Shown here piece after piece: positions 7,580 to 12,727 of a stretch of DNA of 12,727 nt (its first letter is position 1; every line of letters begins with the position of its first letter). Made by a program: the position numbers and the translations under genes. Under the pieces are notes generated by a model that was given only the letters and a program-made list of their open reading frames with translations, was not told the origin of the DNA and searched no databases. Location of the stretch: the NCBI GenBank assembly GCA_021787655.1, contig JAJYLM010000055.1, forward strand, positions 1 to 12,727, written 5' to 3'. Origin of the DNA: a bacterium. GTDB lineage: Bacteria > JAMCPX01.

Positions 7580-8422
7580 ATGAATGAAAAGGTAATAACC
7601 ATAGGGCACAGCCCGGATGCAGACGATGCATTCATGTTTTATGCGATGACGCACCACAAAATATCCATCACCGGCATGACATTCGATCATATATTGACGG
7701 ACATCGAGAGCCTGAACAAACGTGCCATGCGCACGGGGTCACCGGCCCAGCCGCTCCTCGACGTCACGGCAGCATCCCTGCACGCTTACCCGTACATAGC
7801 CGGAGACTACCAGATATTGTCCTGCGGTGCGAGCATGGGTAAAGGCTACGGGCCGATCGTCGTCAGCAGGGACACGAAGCTCGCTCCCGGAGCAGAGATC
7901 GCAGTGCCCGGGGAATTTACATCGGCACTCCTTGCCCTGAAGCTCTACCTGAAGGACTTCAAGTACCGTGTCATGCCGTTCGATACGATCATGCCTGCTG
8001 TGAAGGACGGGAAGGTGCCCGCAGGTCTGATCATTCACGAGGGGCAGATCACCTACGCAGACGACGGACTTCATGTCGTCGCCGACCTGGGGAAATGGTG
8101 GCTTGAATCAACAGGCCTGCCGCTTCCGCTCGGTATCAACCTCGTCCTGCGTTCGCACGACGAACAACTGAAGCATACCATCAACCAGGCCATAAAGGAC
8201 AGCATCGCCTATGGGTTTGCGCACGAGGATGAGGCCATGGGATACGCCGCGAAGTACTCACGAGGACTCGATATGAAGCGGGTGAAACAGTTCGCGCTGA
8301 TGTACGTGAACAACTATACCCTGGAGCCCGGTCAAGAGGGCAGGGCAGGGATCGAGGAGTTCATCAAACAGGCTGCGGACCGCAGGCTCATACCGCCGGT
8401 GAAGGTAGAATTCATTTCGTAA
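7580..8422 (+). CDS. mqnD: 1,4-dihydroxy-6-naphthoate synthase (MqnD), futalosine menaquinone pathway
   Basis: This 280-aa cytoplasmic enzyme is of the MqnA/MqnD family (periplasmic-binding-protein fold, VitK2_biosynth). MqnD converts cyclic de-hypoxanthine futalosine to 1,4-dihydroxy-6-naphthoate. The sequence aligns by eye along its length with Thermus MqnD as I remember it. The N-terminal GHSPDADDAFMFYAM (9-23) stands where canonical enzymes have SPCPNDTFIF. GLIIHEGQITY (149-159) carries the likely catalytic His153, and DLGKWWLESTGLPLPLG (169-185) and YVNNYTLEPGQEG (242-254) are typical. The start is set at the ATG at 7580, where the conserved protein begins, with AAGGG (7566-7570) 9 nt upstream. 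A GTG at 7514 would add 22 basic residues unlike the family. The motif variant SPDADD instead of SPCPND marks a divergent subgroup. The gene converges with the cytochrome gene, leaving 18 bp and no strong terminator. Confidence 0.85.
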   Translation: MNEKVITIGHSPDADDAFMFYAMTHHKISITGMTFDHILTDIESLNKRAMRTGSPAQPLLDVTAASLHAYPYIAGDYQILSCGASMGKGYGPIVVSRDTKLAPGAEIAVPGEFTSALLALKLYLKDFKYRVMPFDTIMPAVKDGKVPAGLIIHEGQITYADDGLHVVADLGKWWLESTGLPLPLGINLVLRSHDEQLKHTINQAIKDSIAYGFAHEDEAMGYAAKYSRGLDMKRVKQFALMYVNNYTLEPGQEGRAGIEEFIKQAADRRLIPPVKVEFIS

Positions 8423-8440
8423 ACAGTCCGCTGTACGCAC

Positions 8441-8890
8441 TCAGTGCATGATCTCCATCCAGGAGGTCTTGAAGTCAAAACCGCGGAACGTAGAACTGCG
8501 CTCGTTGTGGCAGTTGACGCACGTTGCTGCGGCATGTCGGTTCAGACCTGCGTCCCAGACCGTGCGGAAATTCTTCATGGTGTCCATATCTGAGTACGCG
8601 CTCCCCGGGCCATGGCATGCCTCGCACTGCACACCGGGAAATGCAGCAGACGCGCCTGTGGTATGGCAGGATAAACAGCGGGGGTTTGTTTGCTCCCCGG
8701 CTTTCAGATCAGCATACGCTTTGGCGTGGGCGCTTGCCTTCCAGATATCGTACTGTTTCTCATGGCACAGTTTGCACGCCTCAACCCCGACATACGTGTG
8801 GTCACCTGCCGGCGCAGGGACTGTGTTCAAAAGAACGCACAGTATGACGGCAGAGAGCTGGGCGACGCGGACTACAAGAGTGTGTTTCAT
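8441..8890 (-). CDS. Exported tetrahaem c-type cytochrome (cytochrome c554-like)
   Basis: This 149-aa protein has four CxxCH haem-binding motifs: CKLCH (39-43), CLSCH (72-76), CEACH (89-93) and CVNCH (124-128). A hydrophobic signal peptide covers about residues 5-22, with a probable cleavage after APA at 26-28. The mature protein of about 121 residues would be periplasmic. His55 and His119 are candidates for distal haem ligands. The spacing recalls cytochrome c554-type domains, and the short haem-dense form suits an electron carrier. It is the last gene of the minus-strand operon, 17 bp after the NrfD-like gene, with GGAG in that gap as ribosome site. The likely role is to pass electrons between the quinone-linked membrane module and periplasmic or extracellular partners; direction is not readable. 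No terminator is evident in the 18 bp to the convergent mqnD stop, although a GCAC-TCA-GTGC inverted repeat straddles its stop codon (8437-8447). Confidence 0.93.
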   Translation of the reverse strand: MKHTLVVRVAQLSAVILCVLLNTVPAPAGDHTYVGVEACKLCHEKQYDIWKASAHAKAYADLKAGEQTNPRCLSCHTTGASAAFPGVQCEACHGPGSAYSDMDTMKNFRTVWDAGLNRHAAATCVNCHNERSSTFRGFDFKTSWMEIMH

Positions 8891-8907
8891 AGTCTTTTCT
8901 CCAATCC

Positions 8908-10065
8908 TTATTCAACATCGTGGATGATCGCCACCGGTGGTTCGTCTTTTTTCTGAACGTGCACAAACACATTCAGGTACTTTGCAGCGAACGCAAACGC
9001 CAGAAATCCCATGGTCACCAGAAATACCGAGATTGCAATCTCCCCGAATGCCGGAAAGTAGCTTGTCCCCGACGAAGCCTCGACACCCGTTATGGTGATG
9101 TCGAGTCTGTTCATGATGAACCCTATGACGATAAACAGCGAGGTAACAAACAACCCCCGTGCGCTTGTCCTCACTGCCGGTATCAGCAGCAGGAGCAGGG
9201 GAACGACGACCTGAACCATGGTCTCGATATCGAACATGATGCTTTCAAACCGCGTTGACAGAACGGCCCCCAGGACGCCTCTGTTGGCAAGGTCGATAAG
9301 CTTGATGGTCAGATAAAAGGCCATGACAAGGACGTTGACCCGGGCAAGGCCGTTGAGAAGGTTCAATTCTATACCCTTTCCGAGGAACCGTCTGCTCAGG
9401 AAGGATTCCATGGTTACCATTGCAAAACCAACCGACACCGCGGAGACGAAAAAGAACAGGGGGAGGTACGGAGAATACCACAGTGCGTACAGCTTCGACG
9501 GTACGATGAGGAACAGGGAGCCGAGCGACGATTGATGGAGGGTCGAGAGAATGACACCGAGGATGGAGAGCGGGATGATCAGCATGTGGATGAGTTTCTT
9601 CAGCAGGTTCAGCCTGAGCCGCTCGAACACGACGGAACTGAACTCGAGGGCGAGGACCGTCAGGTACAGCATGACGCACCAGGCGACCTCGAACATCACG
9701 GAGTGCGGGTTCCAGAATACGATGGGGTGCCACACGTCGTACCATTTGCCCAGATCGTACAGCAGCCCGACCGCCACAAGCGAGTAGCCAAGAAAGCCCG
9801 TGAGTATGGCGGGTCTGAGAATGGGACGGTAAGTATCGATGCGGAAGATGTAGACCGTCAATGCAATGATGAATGCGCCGGCAGCGAGTCCTACACCGGT
9901 GATGACATCGAACCCCACCCACAGGCCCCAGGGGAACTTGTCGCTCAGGTTGGTTACGGCACCAAGACCTCTGGTGTAGCGGAGAGCCGTGTAGTAGAGC
10001 CCGAGCGCAGCGATGACGGCAATGATGATCCTCCACAGCGTTATCTTCGGCATTCTCAACAGCAT
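8908..10065 (-). CDS. HybB/NrfD-like integral membrane quinone-interacting subunit
   Basis: This 385-aa inner-membrane protein has about ten hydrophobic segments and belongs to the NrfD/PsrC family, closest in motif to HybB. SDKFPWGLWVGFDVITGVGL (41-60), DLGKWYDVWHP (104-114), STLHQSSLGSLFLIVPSKLY (174-193) and NRLDITITG (319-327) are HybB-type signatures. Such subunits lack cofactors and exchange electrons and protons between menaquinol/menaquinone and a partnering Fe-S protein. AGGAGG in the last codons of the preceding Fe-S gene (10071-10076) serves as ribosome site. The ATG follows that gene's stop by 2 bp, so the two subunits are co-translated. No hydrogenase large or small subunit is nearby, so this is not a Hyb hydrogenase. 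A Cbc- or Qrc-like quinone/cytochrome oxidoreductase is the better comparison. Confidence 0.92.
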   Translation of the reverse strand: MLLRMPKITLWRIIIAVIAALGLYYTALRYTRGLGAVTNLSDKFPWGLWVGFDVITGVGLAAGAFIIALTVYIFRIDTYRPILRPAILTGFLGYSLVAVGLLYDLGKWYDVWHPIVFWNPHSVMFEVAWCVMLYLTVLALEFSSVVFERLRLNLLKKLIHMLIIPLSILGVILSTLHQSSLGSLFLIVPSKLYALWYSPYLPLFFFVSAVSVGFAMVTMESFLSRRFLGKGIELNLLNGLARVNVLVMAFYLTIKLIDLANRGVLGAVLSTRFESIMFDIETMVQVVVPLLLLLIPAVRTSARGLFVTSLFIVIGFIMNRLDITITGVEASSGTSYFPAFGEIAISVFLVTMGFLAFAFAAKYLNVFVHVQKKDEPPVAIIHDVE

Positions 10066-10067
10066 AC

Positions 10068-10877
10068 CTACCTCCTCTCCGGGTCCTTGTCTGTCCCGCC
10101 GTTCTTTTTACCGGGTTGCCACCAATGGTGTTGCTGTGTGCGTTCCTCAAATTTCTTTACCTCGTCCCTGCGGCTGGTTATCCACCATATACCTGTCAGA
10201 ACAACGCCGCCGACGACCACGATGGTTGGCACCTTTTCCAGGGCAGCCCATGTGTACAGCGGCAGGGGCTTGTGCGGCAGCTGCATCGTGAACGGTTCAC
10301 CGAGTTTGTCGAACGGAACGCTGGACAGGTAGAGCACCGAGGTGCCGCCGGCTTCGTTCAAGCCGTAGATGTGGTCGACGTATTTTGACGGATTGTCACG
10401 GATCCTTTTTTGTGCTTCTCCGATAAGTGCGTCCCGCTCGCCGAATATGCTGGCGCCAACCGGACATGCTGCGGTGCAGGCGGGCTCAGAGCCTTCTTCA
10501 ATCCTGTCTGCGCACAGGGAGCACTTCTGGACGTAGGGTATCACCCGGTCCCACTGGTACTTCGGCACGCTGAACGGACATGAATACATGCAGTACCTGC
10601 ATCCGATACATTTGTCCTTGTCGTATGTCACAGGACCTGCGGCAGTCTTCGTGAACGCACCCACCGGACATACGGAGACGCACGTCGGGTTCTCGCAGTG
10701 CATGCACATGCGCCGCACATAGATGCCCGGCCGCCGTTCCTGGACCACGGTGTAGGCTGTCGCCGACAGGTGGTTCTCAAGGCCGAGCGGCAGGTTGTTC
10801 CGCATCTTACACGCTTTTTCACATGCACCGCATCCAATACACCGTGTACTATCTATGAGAATGCCCTTTGTTGCCAT
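10068..10877 (-). CDS. HybA-like four-cluster [4Fe-4S] ferredoxin subunit with C-terminal membrane helix
   Basis: This 269-aa protein has sixteen cysteines in four groups: C13/C16/C19/C23, C58/C61/C66/C70, C90/C93/C96/C100 and C119/C122/C134/C138. This is the pattern of the HybA/DmsB/NrfC electron-transfer subunits, with sites for four [4Fe-4S] clusters. A hydrophobic helix at about 215-234 is followed by RRDEVKK and a basic tail, so it is tail-anchored like HybA. Unlike E. coli HybA it has no Tat signal: the coding sequence starts ATKGILIDSTRCIGCG, and an in-frame TGA lies two codons upstream of the ATG. AAAGGAG (10885-10891) is a good ribosome site. It should carry electrons between the NrfD-like quinone subunit and the cytochrome or another partner. 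The side of the membrane is uncertain: the basic tail suggests a periplasmic cluster domain, whereas the missing signal suggests a cytoplasmic one. It lies 89 bp after the GcvH-like gene. Confidence 0.93.
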   Translation of the reverse strand: MATKGILIDSTRCIGCGACEKACKMRNNLPLGLENHLSATAYTVVQERRPGIYVRRMCMHCENPTCVSVCPVGAFTKTAAGPVTYDKDKCIGCRYCMYSCPFSVPKYQWDRVIPYVQKCSLCADRIEEGSEPACTAACPVGASIFGERDALIGEAQKRIRDNPSKYVDHIYGLNEAGGTSVLYLSSVPFDKLGEPFTMQLPHKPLPLYTWAALEKVPTIVVVGGVVLTGIWWITSRRDEVKKFEERTQQHHWWQPGKKNGGTDKDPERR

Positions 10878-10966
10878 ACATCAGCTCCTTTCACGTCTCT
10901 CAGCCTGTCAGGCCGTAATCTCCGTGCAGAGAGTCTGGAGCGTCCGGTTCTTTGTCCCGGCGGAGG

Positions 10967-11653
10967 TTACTCCTTTTTACCGAGGAACTCTTCTTCGAAG
11001 AATCTGACAGCCTTTTCGTCCATGCGGCCCAGCATGCCTTCGGTAAGGCAGCCGCCGTCCTGACTGGTCCGGCCCACCTCATACTGCAGTTCATCTTTAA
11101 CGAAGTGCAGATTCTCTCCGAGTGCAAATTCACGGAACCTGCGGATCTCCGCCTTGAGCCATGCCACAGCTTCTTCGGCTATCTTCATAATCTTCAGGTT
11201 TGCAGCCAGGTTCGTTGGCTTGAGGATCAGTATCCAGCCGCTGTTGTACGCATTCCGCGCAGCCTGCACAGGATTCGCAAGCATGACATTGTTGATGCCG
11301 GTTACCTCGCCGTCAACCGGCGAAAGGAAACTCAACGTCTTGTTCCCGGATTTTACGGTGAATGCTTTTTCTCCCTGCTTCAGGGCCTTTCCACGGGACG
11401 GTATTTCCACGGCCTCTATGTCTCCGATAACCTTCCGTGCGAAGTCGTCGAGACCGACGCGGACCTCGCCGCTCGGCAGGATGTTCACCCACGTGTGCCC
11501 GGGATAGAAGAAGGTATTTACCGGGACGCTGAAGTCCGAAAAGTCCAGTCTGACCAGCTGTTCCTGTCTCGCCCTTTTGACCTTTACCGATTGGATCACA
11601 AGGTCCAGTACAACAAACCCTATGATCGTCAGAGCAACCATTATCGCTACCAT
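10967..11653 (-). CDS. Membrane-anchored GcvH-like protein lacking the canonical lipoyl-lysine
   Basis: This 228-aa protein has an N-terminal membrane helix (about 3-22) followed by a basic stretch (24-30), then a glycine-cleavage H-protein-like domain (about 45-145). The domain shows FYPGHTWV (49-56), VRVGLDDFARKVIGDIEAVEIP (65-86 region) and SPVDGEVTGIN (111-121), matching the H-protein fold. Where H-protein has E-S-V-K-A, with lipoate on Lys, this protein reads K-S-G-N-K. The lipoyl position is thus Asn104, with Lys105 one residue along. A helical tail follows (about 152-228), with QDGG at 198-201. The start at 11653 is chosen for AAAGGAGG (11662-11669), 8 nt upstream; an earlier ATG at 11719 lies inside the preceding gene. 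No gcvT or gcvP is nearby, so a role in glycine cleavage is unlikely. I infer an accessory role in the respiratory module. The domain is confident; the function is unknown. Confidence 0.85.
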   Translation of the reverse strand: MVAIMVALTIIGFVVLDLVIQSVKVKRARQEQLVRLDFSDFSVPVNTFFYPGHTWVNILPSGEVRVGLDDFARKVIGDIEAVEIPSRGKALKQGEKAFTVKSGNKTLSFLSPVDGEVTGINNVMLANPVQAARNAYNSGWILILKPTNLAANLKIMKIAEEAVAWLKAEIRRFREFALGENLHFVKDELQYEVGRTSQDGGCLTEGMLGRMDEKAVRFFEEEFLGKKE

Positions 11654-11679
11654 GGTAGTGTCCTCCTTTCTTGTTATTT

Positions 11680-12423
11680 TTATCCATTCAGTAAAAATGC
11701 ACGCATCAGCGGCTTCCATTCATCTTCATCGACAAGCGATGCAAGGCTTTCTATGATCATGCCGCCGTCCGTCATCGTAAGACCGATGTCCTGCTGCACA
11801 ATTCGCCGCAGCCGCTCGCCCTCTATCTCCATCCATCGAAGCGCCAGTTCATCGTTCAGCAGCCACTTCAGACTCTGTTCCTGAATGTCTGCAGTCACAA
11901 GCCAACCCCTGTCGTACGGTTCCCTGTTCGCGATTCCGGGATCGCGGTTCAGTGCCCCGTTCACACCGGACAGCGCGCCGTCGACAGGACTGATCAGCAT
12001 TCCTGTTTTGTCACCGCACCAGACCTTCATAAAGGCCGTGCCGCTGTTGAGCATTTTCTCAGGCGCAACAAGCTCGATGCGCTGGATATTGCTGAGCAGC
12101 CTGCCCGCAAAGCTGTCGATGCCGATCCGTACGCTGTGTGCGGTCCCTTTCTGAACCCAGGTGTGCCCGTAGTGGTAAAAATAGTTTTTTTTGACGACAA
12201 AGCCCTTCACCCCGTTGTCCGTGCTTTCTTCGCGTACAGCGGGTGTTCCGTTGTGTTCCCGGGAGGTGACGTCCGTATACTGGCTGCATGCGGTATAATC
12301 CGGTGTCAGGCACATGCTCCTGGTTTTCATCTGGTCGACAGGTATCATCTTGCTGAGAGGGAATAAGGAGCAGGAACCGCATACCTGGATTTTCAGGAAT
12401 GGACAGCGTTTGTTGTTTTCCAT
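11680..12423 (-). CDS. GcvH-like protein with cysteine-rich N-terminus, paralogue of the next gene
   Basis: This 247-aa protein is first in the minus-strand operon. Residues 1-50 hold five cysteines (C7, C15, C18, C38, C46), including CGSC at 15-18, a possible metal or Fe-S binding segment. A linker follows, and then an H-protein-like domain (about 80-175) with YHYGHTWV (83-90) and SPVDGALSGVN (145-155). The lipoylation site is non-canonical: the loop reads W-C-G-D-K, with Asp138 at the usual Lys position and Lys139 next to it, paralleling N-K in the neighbouring paralogue. The C-terminal helical region ends with DGG (219-221) and a divergent tail. There is no signal peptide or membrane helix. 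AAAAGGAGG (12428-12436) is a strong ribosome site, 4 nt from the ATG. The next gene starts 26 bp on. It is probably cytoplasmic. A duplication gave the pair, followed by different N-terminal additions. Function is unknown. Confidence 0.82.
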   Translation of the reverse strand: MENNKRCPFLKIQVCGSCSLFPLSKMIPVDQMKTRSMCLTPDYTACSQYTDVTSREHNGTPAVREESTDNGVKGFVVKKNYFYHYGHTWVQKGTAHSVRIGIDSFAGRLLSNIQRIELVAPEKMLNSGTAFMKVWCGDKTGMLISPVDGALSGVNGALNRDPGIANREPYDRGWLVTADIQEQSLKWLLNDELALRWMEIEGERLRRIVQQDIGLTMTDGGMIIESLASLVDEDEWKPLMRAFLLNG

Positions 12424-12447
12424 AAAACCTCCTTTTCCTCTACAATT

Positions 12448-12456
12448 ATTTTAGCA
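12448..12456 (-). promoter_or_regulatory. Candidate extended -10 promoter of the GcvH/HybAB/cytochrome operon
   Basis: Read on the minus strand, TGCTAAAAT matches an extended -10 element (TGn plus TAAAAT, five of six bases). No good -35 is seen 17 bp upstream. Transcription would start near 12441, giving a leader of about 18 nt with the strong AAAAGGAGG ribosome site inside it. Position, strand and A/T-rich context all fit; the call is still by motif only. Confidence 0.4.
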
Positions 12457-12561
12457 TAATCTATGCCATGCTGAGGAATAATCATTCTCTGGTATCCCAT
12501 TGATTTATCGTAAAACTGGATATACAAAATCCGGGTATCTGCGCAAAACTGTCGAAATAAT

Positions 12562-12610
12562 TGACAGGGTGTTGCGTTTATCTACACATTCAGCACCATT
12601 GAGCCTGTCA
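12562..12610. repeat. Imperfect inverted repeat in the operon's upstream region
   Basis: TGACAGG (12562-12568) is the exact complement of CCTGTCA (12604-12610). Just inside, GGTGTTG (12568-12574) can pair with CAGCACC (12591-12597) allowing one G-T pair, with seven unpaired bases between the two blocks on the right arm. The left arm begins with TTGACA, which could also be a plus-strand -35 pointing out of the window, but no convincing -10 follows. It may be an operator, an RNA structure or chance. Confidence 0.25.
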
Positions 12611-12647
12611 GTCCGCATGTCCATGCTTTTTAGATTAACGTAGAAAC

Positions 12648-12666
12648 CCACCGTCTTTGACGGTGG
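12648..12666. repeat. Perfect 8-bp hairpin in intergenic DNA
   Basis: CCACCGTC and GACGGTGG form an 8-bp stem around TTT. It is preceded by AAC and followed by TTATGG, so neither strand has a proper U-tract. Such compact GC hairpins occur at subterminal positions of IS200/IS605-type elements and in dispersed repeats. No transposase reading frame is visible before the window ends. Confidence 0.4.
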
Positions 12667-12705
12667 TTATGGAGAGTTGGCTTTGCCAGTTTTCTGTCAT
12701 TCCCA

Positions 12706-12724
12706 CCCCGTATCAAGTACGGGG
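12706..12724. repeat. Palindromic repeat resembling a dispersed intergenic element, cut by window end
   Basis: CCCCGTA (12706-12712) pairs with TACGGGG (12718-12724) around TCAAG. The preceding GTCATTCCCA (12696-12705) is reminiscent of the GTCATTCCC-type dispersed palindromes seen in many genomes. The element probably continues past the edge. Confidence 0.4.
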
Positions 12725-12727
12725 TAA

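Larger units (their letters stand above)
12457..12727. other. Non-coding region upstream of the minus-strand operon
   Basis: I see no supportable coding sequence, tRNA or CRISPR repeat here. The stretch is more A/T-rich than the genes up to about 12600. It then carries the inverted repeats listed separately. The cluster of palindromes towards the right edge suggests a repeat-bearing intergenic region, or the border of a small mobile element, rather than a gene. Confidence 0.5.

Noticed and set aside
9532..10332. 266-aa plus-strand open frame opposite the NrfD-like gene
   Set aside because: The translation is rich in Asp/Glu/His/Gln of the kind produced by antisense reading of hydrophobic codons, and it overlaps well-recognised proteins on the other strand.
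10952..11884. 310-aa plus-strand open frame opposite the GcvH-like genes
   Set aside because: Its translation has no recognisable family or membrane pattern. The opposite strand has two domain-bearing proteins with strong ribosome sites.
10967..12423. Glycine cleavage system H proteins
   Set aside because: There is no Lys at the canonical lipoylation position, no gcvT/gcvP nearby, and extra membrane or Cys-rich N-termini are present.
12561..12588. Plus-strand promoter starting with TTGACA
   Set aside because: The best -10 at 16-17 bp spacing is TACACA or poorer, and no gene follows inside the window.

Overview
The window looks like chromosomal DNA of an anaerobic or microaerophilic Gram-negative respirer. 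GC is moderately high by eye (not computed). It encodes a hydrogenase-4-like membrane complex, a futalosine-pathway menaquinone enzyme and a multihaem-cytochrome/NrfD module with GcvH-like proteins. That combination suggests Desulfobacterota (Geobacter-like) or Nitrospirota. The assignment is inference, because no rRNA or marker gene is present.

Left block (65-7323, + strand): six tightly packed genes encode a complete group-4-hydrogenase/complex-I-like skeleton. In order these are a small subunit (NuoB/HyfI type), HyfB-like, HyfC-like (NuoH type), HyfE-like, HyfF-like, and a NuoC-NuoD/HycE-type fused large subunit. Gene content and order match the Ehr (energy-converting hydrogenase-related) clusters. 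The key fact is that the redox centres are gone. The large subunit has Ser, Thr, Ser and Asn at the four [NiFe] cysteine positions, and the small subunit keeps only one of the four [4Fe-4S] cysteines. The membrane subunits keep the Lys/Glu/His residues expected for ion translocation. No ferredoxin-like subunit or hydrogenase maturation gene is visible. A double hairpin follows the last gene.

Middle (7580-8422, + strand): mqnD, encoding the last dedicated step of the futalosine menaquinone pathway, has its own long leader. It converges on the next block with only 18 bp between the stop codons.

Right block (12423 down to 8441, - strand): an operon of five genes, in transcription order: a GcvH-like protein with a Cys-rich N-terminus, a membrane-anchored GcvH-like protein, a HybA-like protein with sites for four [4Fe-4S] clusters and a C-terminal membrane helix, a HybB/NrfD-like quinone-interacting membrane protein, and a tetrahaem c-type cytochrome with a signal peptide. 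No hydrogenase or molybdopterin catalytic subunit is present. The simplest reading is a menaquinone-cytochrome electron-transfer module of the Cbc/Qrc/Hyb-like type, with two non-canonical GcvH-fold accessory proteins that lack a lysine at the usual lipoylation position.

Right end (12457-12727): no gene is seen. It holds hairpins, including one that resembles a dispersed intergenic repeat and runs to the window edge.

Together the window pairs menaquinone synthesis with two membrane modules that may use the menaquinone pool. The most unusual points are the cofactor-ligand-free Ehr complex and the two GcvH-like proteins attached to a respiratory module.
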